From Planctomycetota bacterium (lineage in GTDB: Bacteria; Planctomycetota; UBA1135), in NCBI GenBank assembly GCA_022447335.1, contig JAKVCF010000082.1, forward strand, positions 1 through 10,404: a DNA stretch of 10,404 nt, written 5' to 3'. Positions 1-5,626 of the stretch are shown here, piece after piece (position 1 is the first letter of the stretch; every line of letters starts with the position of its first letter). The notes under the pieces were generated by a model. It saw nothing but the letters and a program-made list of their open reading frames with translations. It did not search any database and was not told the DNA's origin. The position numbers were made by a program, and so were the translations under genes.

Positions 1-97
1 CAGCGAGAGACTCGAAACTTGATTGCGCGGGCGCTGGAGTGATGGGGCCGAGCAGTAAACAAGCAGCGGTGAGGCCGCGCAGTAGTGCACTAGGCAT
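1..97 (-). CDS. Secreted protein, N-terminal fragment (signal peptide), runs off window
   Basis: Reading the minus strand from the ATG at 97-95 gives 32 open codons to the window edge. The first residues are MPSALLRGLTAACLLLG, then PITPAPAQSS. This is a textbook Sec signal peptide: one Arg, a Leu/Ala-rich hydrophobic core, and an Ala-x-Ala cleavage site (APA, residues 22-24) followed by QSS. The start codon overlaps the moxR stop codon (moxR ends in GCC TAG at 95-90, inside ATGCCTAG), which suggests translational coupling in one operon. The mature protein lies outside the window, so its function cannot be named. By analogy with moxR loci it could be a periplasmic or membrane-associated partner, but that is inference. 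Too short to be certain, though the signal peptide and the overlap together make it likely. Confidence 0.66.
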   Translation of the reverse strand, partial: MPSALLRGLTAACLLLGPITPAPAQSSFESLA

Positions 98-1127
98 CGG
101 CATCGACAACTTCGTTCGGGAGAGGTTGATCAAGTTCTGGCACGGCGGCAAGTAAGTCCTCAACTACATCGGTTGAGTTAACGCCATCAAGGCGTGCGCG
201 ATAGTCCATTACTATGCGGTGCACCAGAGCCGGGCGTGCGACGCGCTTGACATCATCGAATCCGACTGTGGGCTTACTATTGAGTAGCGCTTCAACTCGT
301 GCGGCCTCTGAGATCGCGATTGCGGCACGTGGCGAGGCGCCGTAGCGCACATAATCGCGCACCTTTTCCGGTGCGGCATTCGCACTAGGGTGAGTCGCAG
401 CGCAGAGGCGCCCGATGTAGGTCCCGACTGCCTGTGGCAGGTGTACGCGACCAGCGCGTTCGTGGAAGGCCTGGAATTCGGCTAAGCCGGCTACCGGATT
501 AGGCTCGGGTGGTTGGCCATGACGACGCGACTGAATAATCTGCGTCAACACTTCAGGTCCGACTGGTTCGACGAGTACCTGGAAGAGGAAGCGGTCGAGC
601 TGTGCTTCGGGTAGAGGATAGGTGCCCTCCATCTCAATCGGGTTCTGCGTTGCCAGCACGAAGAAAGGTCTAGGCAGATCGCGTGTTTCGCCGAGCACAG
701 TCACGCGGCCTTCGGCCATAGCTTCTAGCAGTGCGGACTGCGTCTTAGGCGAGGCGCGGTTGATCTCGTCGGCTAGCAGCACATTGCAGAAAACCGGGCC
801 GGCGCGGAACACGAAGTCCTTGCCGTTTTCGGTGTCTTGCAGCACGTGGCCACCGGTGATGTCCCCTGGCAGCAAGTCAGGCGTGAACTGCACGCGGTGG
901 AACTCAAGTGAGAGCAGGCGGGCTAAGCCTTTCACAAGTTCGGTCTTGCCGAGGCCCGGTAGGCCTTCGAGTAGTACGTGGCCGCCAGCGAGAGCCGCAG
1001 TCACAACCGAACGGATCAGCTGGCCCTGGCCCAGGATGATCTGCCCAAGGCGGTCGATCAGTTGCTCGCCAATGGCAGCACATTCCTGTATCTCAGCTTC
1101 GGTGAGTGGTTTTGAGTTAGCGGTCAT
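90..1127 (-). CDS. moxR: MoxR-family AAA+ ATPase
   Basis: A 345-aa cytoplasmic AAA+ ATPase of the MoxR family, whose members act as chaperone-like motors that help assemble or activate partner proteins, often VWA-domain or membrane proteins encoded nearby. Visible motifs, in order: Walker A GLPGLGKT (residues 55-62); the family signature FTPDLLPGDITG (81-92); Walker B VLLADEINRA (116-125); QSALLEAMAEG (130-140); sensor 1 ATQNPIEMEGTYPLPEAQ (159-176) followed by LDRF with the arginine-finger candidate R179; and GASPRAA in the C-terminal lid. The length is typical for the family and nothing is missing. The ATG at 1127 has no clear Shine-Dalgarno sequence. The gene follows the coiled-coil membrane protein gene (50-nt gap with alternative hairpins) and overlaps the next gene by 8 nt. 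The usual DUF58 and VWA partners are not in view but could lie beyond position 1. Confidence 0.95.
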   Translation of the reverse strand: MTANSKPLTEAEIQECAAIGEQLIDRLGQIILGQGQLIRSVVTAALAGGHVLLEGLPGLGKTELVKGLARLLSLEFHRVQFTPDLLPGDITGGHVLQDTENGKDFVFRAGPVFCNVLLADEINRASPKTQSALLEAMAEGRVTVLGETRDLPRPFFVLATQNPIEMEGTYPLPEAQLDRFLFQVLVEPVGPEVLTQIIQSRRHGQPPEPNPVAGLAEFQAFHERAGRVHLPQAVGTYIGRLCAATHPSANAAPEKVRDYVRYGASPRAAIAISEAARVEALLNSKPTVGFDDVKRVARPALVHRIVMDYRARLDGVNSTDVVEDLLAAVPELDQPLPNEVVDADA

Positions 1128-1142
1128 CAGAAATAGAAAGCG

Positions 1143-1200
1143 CGGCGCGAAAACAGCGTATCAGCGCGCCGAAGGCTTTATTTATTGCCTTCGCCGCGCT
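1143..1200 (-). promoter_or_regulatory. Two mutually exclusive hairpins between coiled-coil gene and moxR (attenuator-like)
   Basis: On the minus strand, segment A (1200-1187) pairs with segment B (1176-1163) over 13 of 14 positions, with one G/G mismatch and a 10-nt AT-rich loop that holds the stop codon of the upstream gene. Segment B can instead pair perfectly over 7 bp (1171-1165) with segment C (1149-1143), which lies 16-22 nt before the moxR ATG. A:B and B:C cannot form together. A ribosome ending at the stop codon would cover A and favour B:C. No U-run follows either hairpin, so if functional it would act on translation or RNA stability rather than as an intrinsic terminator. The pairing is seen directly; the regulatory role is inference. 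Confidence 0.4.
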
Positions 1201-1501
1201 GGAAGAAGCGTTGCACAGCCTTTCGGCGTTCAGGGCTCATGCGGCGCTTCCAAACAGCTTCGCCAGTAGTGCCCACGGCGCCACCGCCTTGTTGGCCTTC
1301 GGCTTGCGCGGCGATCTCCGGGGCCATTTGGCTGAAGCCGAGTAGCTGCATCGCCTGTTCGGGGTTATCGGGAGCTGGCAGCCCCTCCACGGTCATTTGC
1401 TCGCGCAGATCGGGGGTTTCTTCGCCCCAGGTCAGTGGAGTGGTCCCAGGGCCGCGGTTGATGCCCGCGCCTGTGCCAGATCGCATTGCAGCGGCGGCCA
1501 T
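1178..1501 (-). CDS. C-terminal part of the TGA-interrupted coiled-coil membrane protein
   Basis: From the ATG at 1501 this frame gives 107 aa, but it is open back to the TGA at 1549-1547 and is in the same frame as the upstream gene. The 15 codons before the ATG read SGSSDCAGCAEHPFG. The protein is hydrophilic with no signal peptide or membrane segment. A Gly/Arg-rich part (residues 7-20) leads to TPLTWGEE (residues 21-28), and it ends in a basic WKRRMSPERRKAVQRFF block near the C-terminus. I recall similar endings (RGPG, PLTWG-like, then WRRRL..RHR..VR.FF) on full-length membrane-anchored proteins next to moxR in Planctomycetota; this is memory, not a search. On that reading it is the C-terminus of the gene starting at 2692, not an independent gene. 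There is no Shine-Dalgarno before the ATG at 1501, which also argues against independent initiation. The TAA stop lies in a hairpin loop. Confidence 0.6.
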   Translation of the reverse strand: MAAAAMRSGTGAGINRGPGTTPLTWGEETPDLREQMTVEGLPAPDNPEQAMQLLGFSQMAPEIAAQAEGQQGGGAVGTTGEAVWKRRMSPERRKAVQRFFQRGEGNK

Positions 1502-1515
1502 GCCAAAGGGGTGTT

Positions 1516-1549
1516 CTGCGCAACCTGCGCAGTCGCTACTGCCACTTCA
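1516..1549 (-). other. In-frame TGA followed by SECIS-like hairpin (candidate selenocysteine site)
   Basis: The TGA at 1549-1547 splits one continuous reading frame. On the minus strand a perfect 7-bp inverted repeat, CTGCGCA-GGT-TGCGCAG (1532-1516), begins 14 nt after the TGA, so the loop GGU lies 21 nt after it. Bacterial SECIS elements sit directly downstream of UGA with a short stem and a G near the start of the apical loop, at about this distance; the E. coli fdhF element also has GCA-GGU in its apical part. Unlike fdhF, no bulged U is visible here. The hexamer TGCGCA is its own complement and is repeated because the protein reads CAGCA, so the hairpin could arise by chance. Alternatives are a genuine stop, a nonsense mutation or a base error (TGG to TGA). 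Confidence 0.35.
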
Positions 1550-2692
1550 AGTTCCACCTGGTTGCTGCTCCATCAACTTCTCGAGATTCTTGAGGTACTC
1601 TGCAAGCTTCTCGGGGTCAGGCGGCTGCATGTTCGGCTTTCCCGAAGTCGGATCGAGCAAGCCTCTCTTTGCCATCTCAGCTAACTTCTTTAGCGCCGCC
1701 TCTGACAGGTTATTTGCTAAGGCTTCTGCAAGTTTTGCGATTTCTTCGGGGCTTAGGCCCATCTGTTGAGCGAGATTGCCGAGTTCAGGCATGCGGCCGG
1801 CTTGCGCGAGTTTCTCAAGTGCTTTCAGTGTCTCTTGAGAGAGGCCAGCTTCTGTTAGCTGCTCCATCAAATTGATCTCGAGTTTGTTTTCGGGTTGCAG
1901 GCCATTCTGCTGACTTTGCTGAAATAGGTCGCCGAGCGCATCGAGTGCGCTCTTGTGTTCTTTCGGGTCAGGTTGCGCGCCTTTCTGCGCTGCTTCCCCT
2001 GCCTGTCGGATCACCTCTTCCAGTTCGGAAGCAGCCAGCTCGGCAGTCTCTTCAAGGCGCCGTTCGAGAGCGTCAAGTGCCTCGCGCATGGCTTCGCCGG
2101 TCGGATGTGGAGCTTCATCACTGCCGCGTAGAGTGTCGATGTTCTGTTCGATCTCTTCCTGCAACTCTTCTTCGAGTTCAAGAGTCTCATCGAGCGCCTT
2201 CGCCAGCTCTTCGAGTTCGTTGAGGCGTTGCTCAGTGAAGAGGTCGGTTGAAGGTTGCGCCATTGCGCGAACTGGAACGAGTATGCCCAGCAGAAAGAAC
2301 AGGACGCCTGGAACCAGAGTGGGGGCCACGCTGGAACGCCAGGCTGGACGAGGGCGGGTCGAGGCTAGGTTTAACTTGCCACCAGACTCTCCGCCGGTTT
2401 CGAAGGCGTGCAGTAATTCTCCTGAGCCTCCGGCACGCAAATCGAGCAAGGTAAGCATTTGTTGCTCGTTGACCCGAAGTTGGCGGAAGCGCCAGATTGC
2501 CCAAACTAAGCCGCCTATCACGCCGGCGATAGCCGCTGGGACTTCCCAGCGGAAGCCAAATCCACGACCGATCAGCAGTGCACAACCACCGACTAGCAGG
2601 CCAAAGCCCATGCCGCGAGCTGTCAGCCCGAATAAGAGGGCGCGATTCCAGCGGCTTTGGCCGCTGCGGACACTGTCTTGGAGAGGGGTCAT
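1547..2692 (-). CDS. Membrane-anchored acidic coiled-coil protein, open to an internal TGA
   Basis: From the ATG at 2692 the frame gives 381 aa to the TGA; reading through it to 1178 would give 504 aa with residue 382 as the recoded position. Hydrophobic segments lie at about residues 27-43, 51-67 and 124-142. Two close N-terminal helices and a third before a long Glu-rich helical region (about 150-250) make this an inner-membrane protein with a cytoplasmic or periplasmic coiled coil. More helical repeats follow (MEQLTEAGLSQETLKALEKL and related), then a Pro/Gly-rich end. I recall DUF4175-like and similar proteins of this layout next to moxR, but the family is not confirmed. A GTG at 2725 would add 11 residues; the ATG is preferred because an AAAGAAG precedes it. 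The gene follows the groEL terminator and precedes moxR, so it probably starts the moxR transcription unit. The abrupt end at PGGT, with coding-like sequence continuing in the same frame, is the main oddity. Confidence 0.78.
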   Translation of the reverse strand: MTPLQDSVRSGQSRWNRALLFGLTARGMGFGLLVGGCALLIGRGFGFRWEVPAAIAGVIGGLVWAIWRFRQLRVNEQQMLTLLDLRAGGSGELLHAFETGGESGGKLNLASTRPRPAWRSSVAPTLVPGVLFFLLGILVPVRAMAQPSTDLFTEQRLNELEELAKALDETLELEEELQEEIEQNIDTLRGSDEAPHPTGEAMREALDALERRLEETAELAASELEEVIRQAGEAAQKGAQPDPKEHKSALDALGDLFQQSQQNGLQPENKLEINLMEQLTEAGLSQETLKALEKLAQAGRMPELGNLAQQMGLSPEEIAKLAEALANNLSEAALKKLAEMAKRGLLDPTSGKPNMQPPDPEKLAEYLKNLEKLMEQQPGGT

Positions 2693-2734
2693 TGGGGGCT
2701 TCTTTCGAACAACGATAACCGTCACTCATCCGTT

Positions 2735-2774
2735 CACTAAGAAACCGGGGCCAGATTCGCTCTGACCCCGGTTT
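2735..2774 (-). terminator. Hairpin terminator after groEL
   Basis: On the minus strand, AAACCGGGG pairs with CCCCGGTTT (2774-2766 with 2750-2742). Inside it a U-G wobble and a 4-bp CAGA/TCTG stem close a GCGAA loop. The stem is therefore 14 bp in minus-strand RNA, whereas on the plus strand the wobble would be a C/A mismatch, which fits termination of minus-strand transcripts. The 3' arm ends in TTT and continues CTTAG, a modest U-tract. It lies 45 nt after the groEL stop and separates the chaperonin unit from the coiled-coil/moxR unit. Confidence 0.72.
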
Positions 2775-2780
2775 GCGGGC

Positions 2781-2800
2781 GGCACAACGTTCGTCGTGCC
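2781..2800 (-). repeat. First of two tandem hairpins 3' of groEL
   Basis: On the minus strand GGCACGAC and GTTGTGCC pair over 8 bp (one G-U wobble) around a GAAC loop. It lies 18 nt after the groEL stop and 6 nt before the main terminator hairpin. No U-run follows it on the minus strand, so it is more likely a 3'-end stabilising or pausing structure than a terminator. On the plus strand a TCTTTTT follows it, but the stem then has a mismatch and no plus-strand gene precedes it. Confidence 0.5.
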
Positions 2801-2818
2801 GGTCTTTTTGGGTAAGGC

Positions 2819-4495
2819 CTAGAAGCCTCCCATGCCTCCCATGCCAGGCATGCCACCGCCCATGCCGCCCATGCCACCCATTGGGTCGCCGCCGCCTGCA
2901 GGCATGGCGGGAGCTGGCTCAGGCACTTCCGAGACCACGGCCTCGGTGGTAAGCAGTAAGGTCGATACCGATGCAGCATTTTGCAGCGCGGTGCGGACCA
3001 CTTTTGTCGGGTCGATGATGCCAGCATCGATCAGATCAATCATCTCATCGGTGGCAGCGTTGTAGCCCTTAGCGAAGCCGTCCTCGGCGCGCACCCTCTC
3101 AACGATGACCGCACCGTCGACGCCACCGTTGGCAGCGAGTTGACGTAGCGGAGATTCCAGGGCACGACGGACAATCTGGGCGCCAGACTTGGCATCACCT
3201 TCCAGTTCCAGCTTGTCGATTACGGCTTGAGCGCGGATCAGCGAGCTGCCACCGCCAGGCAGGATGCCTTCTTCGGAGGCGGCGCGTACGGCGGCCAGAG
3301 CATCTTCCACGCGGTCCTTCTTCTCTTTCATTTCGGCTTCGGTCGCGGCGCCGACATTAAGCACAGCAACGCCACCAGCTAGCTTGGCTAGGCGCTCAAG
3401 CAGCTTTTCCTTGTCGTAATCGGAAGTAGTGCGGTCGATTTCGGCACGAATCTGATCCATGCGCGACTGGATGTCCTCCTTCTTGCCGCCACCTTCAATG
3501 ATGGTAGTGTCATCCTTGGTGATGATGACGCGCTTGGCGGTGCCGAGCACTTCTTGCGAAGCATTCTCAAGCTTATGACCGAGGTCTTCCATCATCGCGG
3601 TGCCACCAGTCAAGATCGCGATATCTTCCATCATTGCCTTACGACGATCGCCGAATCCTGGAGCTTTGACAGCGGCACACTTGAAAATTCCACGTAGACG
3701 GTTGACTACCAGAGTCGCGAGCGCTTCACCTTCAATGTCTTCAGCAATAATCAGCAATGGCTTGCCGCTTTGGGCCACCTGCTCAAGCAGTGGCAGCATG
3801 TCGCGGATACTCGAAATCTTCTTTTCAAAGATCAAGATGAATGGATTCTCAAGTTCACACTCAAGAGTTTCGGCATTGGTGGCGAAGTGCGGTGACAAGT
3901 AACCCTTGTCGAACTGCATGCCTTCTACCCATTCAATTTCGGTATCAAGCGATCGACCTTCTTCGACCGTAATGACGCCGTCTTTGCCGACCTTCTCGAA
4001 GGCCTCAGCGAGCTTTTTGCCAATTTCGGTGTCGTTGTTGGCGGCGACGGTGCCGACCTGTTCGATCTCGGTCGAATCCTTGACGGTCTTCGACTGCTTC
4101 TGCAAGTAAGTAACGACGGCTTCGACGGCGGCTTCCACACCACGCTTCAGTTCGACGGGGTTGGCGCCAGCGGTGACGTTGCGCAAACCTTCTTCAAAGA
4201 TCGATTCAGCAAGTACGGTAGCGGTAGTTGTGCCATCACCTGCGACATCAGCTGTCTTCGAGCTGACTTGGCGGACTAGTTGAGCGCCGATGTTCTCGTA
4301 CTTGTTCTCGAGCTCGATTTCGCGAGCTACCGAGACGCCATCCTTGGTCACGGTTGGGGTGCCAAAGGACTTTTCGATGATTACGTTGCGGCCACGCGGA
4401 CCGAGGGTGACCTTGACGGCAGCGGCGAGCTTCTTGACACCCTGGCGGATGTGCTCACGAGCCTCTTGATCAAAAGAAATCTTTTTAACAGCCAT
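2819..4495 (-). CDS. groEL: Chaperonin GroEL (Hsp60)
   Basis: A 558-aa group I chaperonin, the ATP-driven folding chamber that works with GroES in the cytoplasm. The start is the ATG at 4495 (MAVKKISFDQEAREHI); the frame is open 30 codons further upstream but that stretch overlaps groES and is not GroEL-like. Conserved elements: VTLGPRGRNV (29-38), TVTKDGVSVA with D52, GDGTTTATVLA with D87 (86-96), GVAVLNVGAATE, KKDRVEDALAAVRAASEEG and ILPGGGSSLIRA. The C-terminus is the usual Gly-Met tail (GGMGGMGGGMPGMGGMGGF). Length and order match the family and no break is seen. It lies 29 nt after groES and there is no Shine-Dalgarno before the ATG, so translation may depend on coupling or a leader feature. 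Two hairpins follow the TAG stop. Planctomycetota often have several groEL copies; whether this is the housekeeping one cannot be told here. Confidence 0.98.
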   Translation of the reverse strand: MAVKKISFDQEAREHIRQGVKKLAAAVKVTLGPRGRNVIIEKSFGTPTVTKDGVSVAREIELENKYENIGAQLVRQVSSKTADVAGDGTTTATVLAESIFEEGLRNVTAGANPVELKRGVEAAVEAVVTYLQKQSKTVKDSTEIEQVGTVAANNDTEIGKKLAEAFEKVGKDGVITVEEGRSLDTEIEWVEGMQFDKGYLSPHFATNAETLECELENPFILIFEKKISSIRDMLPLLEQVAQSGKPLLIIAEDIEGEALATLVVNRLRGIFKCAAVKAPGFGDRRKAMMEDIAILTGGTAMMEDLGHKLENASQEVLGTAKRVIITKDDTTIIEGGGKKEDIQSRMDQIRAEIDRTTSDYDKEKLLERLAKLAGGVAVLNVGAATEAEMKEKKDRVEDALAAVRAASEEGILPGGGSSLIRAQAVIDKLELEGDAKSGAQIVRRALESPLRQLAANGGVDGAVIVERVRAEDGFAKGYNAATDEMIDLIDAGIIDPTKVVRTALQNAASVSTLLLTTEAVVSEVPEPAPAMPAGGGDPMGGMGGMGGGMPGMGGMGGF

Positions 4496-4524
4496 GGTTC
4501 TGTGCTGGGTTGTGAGGCTCGGGT

Positions 4525-4833
4525 TTAACCGATGACGCCGAGGATGTCGTCCTCGGACATGATGAGGTAGTCTTGACCATCCCACTCGACTTCAGTGCCG
4601 GCGTAGGAGGTAAACAGGACGTGGTCGCCCTTCTTAACAGTGAACTCAGTGCGCTTACCATCAGTGAGCAGACGGCCTTCGCCGAGCGCAACGATGGTGC
4701 CTTCTGCAGGCTTCTCCTTAGCGGAGTCCGGGAGCACGATGCCACCGGCGGAGATGTCGGCGGCTTGCACGCGCTGAACGAGGACTTTGTCACCTAGCGG
4801 TTGGATGGCGACTTCTTTGGCGGTCTTGGCCAT
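4525..4833 (-). CDS. groES: Co-chaperonin GroES (Hsp10)
   Basis: A 102-aa GroES that forms the heptameric lid of the GroEL chamber. It shows the N-terminal IQPLGDKVLVQRV strand (residues 10-22), the mobile loop that contacts GroEL (SAGGIVLPDSAKEKP, 28-42), the EGTIVALGEG strand that follows, the VKKGDHVLFTSYAGTEVE segment, and a C-terminal YLIMSEDDILGVI. Length and motif order are typical. The ATG at 4833 is preceded by a GAAG seven nucleotides upstream, a plausible weak ribosome site. It lies 26 nt after a receiver gene and 29 nt before groEL, so all three are probably transcribed together. No CIRCE inverted repeat is present directly upstream. Confidence 0.97.
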   Translation of the reverse strand: MAKTAKEVAIQPLGDKVLVQRVQAADISAGGIVLPDSAKEKPAEGTIVALGEGRLLTDGKRTEFTVKKGDHVLFTSYAGTEVEWDGQDYLIMSEDDILGVIG

Positions 4834-4859
4834 GGATTTACTTCGATCGGGGGTCAGGA

Positions 4860-5225
4860 TTAAACTTCGCGAATGATCTTTTCGACCATGATCCGGAGGA
4901 CCTCGGTCGGTACGGGTTTGCGCAGGATTGTCGAGGCTCCGAGCTCAAGGGCTGCGGTCTCTATGGCTGTGCTGGGATGACCCGTTATCAAGATGGAGGG
5001 GACGCGGTGCCCGGCCTGGCGAAGCGCTTCGAGAACCTGGATGCCGGTGAGCGTAGGCATATGCACATCGAGCACAGTCAGGTCGAAGCGGGTAGCTAGG
5101 AGTAGGCGTAGCGCTTGGGACCCGTCGGCGGCCGTCATTACCTCGAGGCCGGGTAGATGCAGGCAGTTTGCGACTGCTTGGCGGCAGTCGTCCTGATCGT
5201 CGGCTACAAGGATGCGGAAGGCCAA
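4860..5225 (-). CDS. Single-domain response regulator (CheY-like receiver)
   Basis: A 121-aa stand-alone receiver domain. The acidic pocket DD is at residues 9-10 (ILVADDQDD), the phosphoacceptor D53 is in LTVLDVHMPTLTG, T81 is in SILITGHPS, and K103-P104 is in ILRKPVP, so all catalytic positions are present. No output domain follows; the protein ends shortly after helix 5. The frame is open upstream to 5342, but the preferred start is the TTG at 5225: a GGAG lies 8 nt before it and the product then begins MAFRILVADD, as expected for the family. No cognate kinase is adjacent; the HK in this window belongs to another unit about 4.5 kb away. It lies 26 nt before groES, so it is probably the first gene of a receiver-groES-groEL unit. 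Its target is unknown: phosphorelay partner, or a regulator acting by protein contact. Confidence 0.9.
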   Translation of the reverse strand: MAFRILVADDQDDCRQAVANCLHLPGLEVMTAADGSQALRLLLATRFDLTVLDVHMPTLTGIQVLEALRQAGHRVPSILITGHPSTAIETAALELGASTILRKPVPTEVLRIMVEKIIREV

Positions 5226-5338
5226 TGGCGGGACTCCATACTCAGGTTTGCAAAGCTCGTGCCAACCAGGGCGCGCCCATAAACAACATTTAGGGGTTGT
5301 ATTAATCGAATTAGGCAGCCCCTCTGCCGATTTGGCAA
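5226..5338 (-). promoter_or_regulatory. Intergenic region upstream of receiver-groESL with three dyads
   Basis: This 113-bp gap is the only space upstream of the receiver-groES-groEL group. On the minus strand it holds, in order, GGCAG-AGGGG-CTGCC (5328-5314), TAAT-TCG-ATTA (5313-5303) and ACAAC-N8-GTTGT (5300-5283), then the GGAG ribosome site (5237-5234). A TAATAC (5304-5299) could serve as a -10 element, but no convincing -35 lies 16-18 bp upstream. There is no CIRCE (TTAGCACTC-N9-GAGTGCTAA) and no clear sigma-32 promoter. The dyads are candidates for operators of another heat-shock regulator. The upstream zinc-ribbon gene has no terminator here, so read-through is also possible. Confidence 0.35.
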
Positions 5339-5626
5339 TCAAATTACCGGGTCTTCTTCATCCTCGCCGTCGTCACCGAAGTCGGGCGTACCTTCGAGTA
5401 TCTCCTCTTCCTCGTCGAGATAGACCCCCTCGGTCTCAGCTCGCTTTTTGCCTTCTTCGAGGACAGATTTATCTTCCCAGCCGTCGACCGCTGCTTGCAG
5501 TTGCTCCTGGTCAAGCTCGCCGCCACACAGCAGGCAGACCGAGCCGCCCTCCAGTGCTTCGAGAGCTTCGGCGTAGGCGCCGATTTCATAGCCACAATGC
5601 GGGCAGGTCAGGGGGGCGCTGCTCAT
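5339..5626 (-). CDS. Small zinc-ribbon protein with acidic tail
   Basis: A 95-aa cytoplasmic protein. CPHC (residues 8-11) and CLLC (31-34) form a two-knuckle zinc-ribbon, each followed by Gly (CPHCGYEIGAY and CLLCGGEL). The middle is helical, and the last 25 residues are almost all Glu/Asp/Gly (DEEEEILEGTPDFGDDGEDE). There is no signal peptide or membrane segment. The ATG at 5626 overlaps the TGA of the upstream 199-aa gene as ATGA, so the two are translationally coupled and probably work together. Zinc ribbons of this type bind nucleic acid or protein; the acidic tail could mimic nucleic acid or contact a basic partner, but no specific function can be given. The gene ends in TGA, which shows that TGA is used as a stop in this genome. 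Confidence 0.82.
   Translation of the reverse strand: MSSAPLTCPHCGYEIGAYAEALEALEGGSVCLLCGGELDQEQLQAAVDGWEDKSVLEEGKKRAETEGVYLDEEEEILEGTPDFGDDGEDEEDPVI

Noticed and set aside
1547..1549. TGA read as Trp through a changed genetic code
   Set aside because: TGA is a functional stop at two ATGA overlaps and at the zinc-ribbon gene, and Trp is encoded by TGG elsewhere in the same genes.
1438..1560. Frameshift as the cause of the break in the coiled-coil gene
   Set aside because: The frame before and after the TGA is the same, so a single frameshift cannot explain the break, and the alternative frame that is open across the TGA stops soon afterwards.
2781..2810. Plus-strand terminator (hairpin plus TCTTTTT)
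   Set aside because: No plus-strand gene precedes it and the stem contains a mismatch on that strand.
622..3065. Long plus-strand open frames over moxR, the coiled-coil gene and the groEL tail
   Set aside because: They mirror strongly supported minus-strand genes; their compositions (Ser/Arg/Pro-rich, or Pro-Met repeats opposite the GroEL Gly-Met tail) are antisense artefacts.
4496..4585. N-terminal extension of GroEL by 30 residues
   Set aside because: It overlaps groES, is Arg/His-rich and unlike GroEL; the ATG at 4495 gives the canonical N-terminus.
4834..5338. CIRCE element for HrcA control of groESL
   Set aside because: No TTAGCACTC-N9-GAGTGCTAA or close variant was found in the gap before groES or before the receiver.
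5226..5342. N-terminal extension of the receiver to a TTG at 5342
   Set aside because: It adds 39 residues with no receiver similarity, while the TTG at 5225 has a GGAG at good spacing and gives the expected start.
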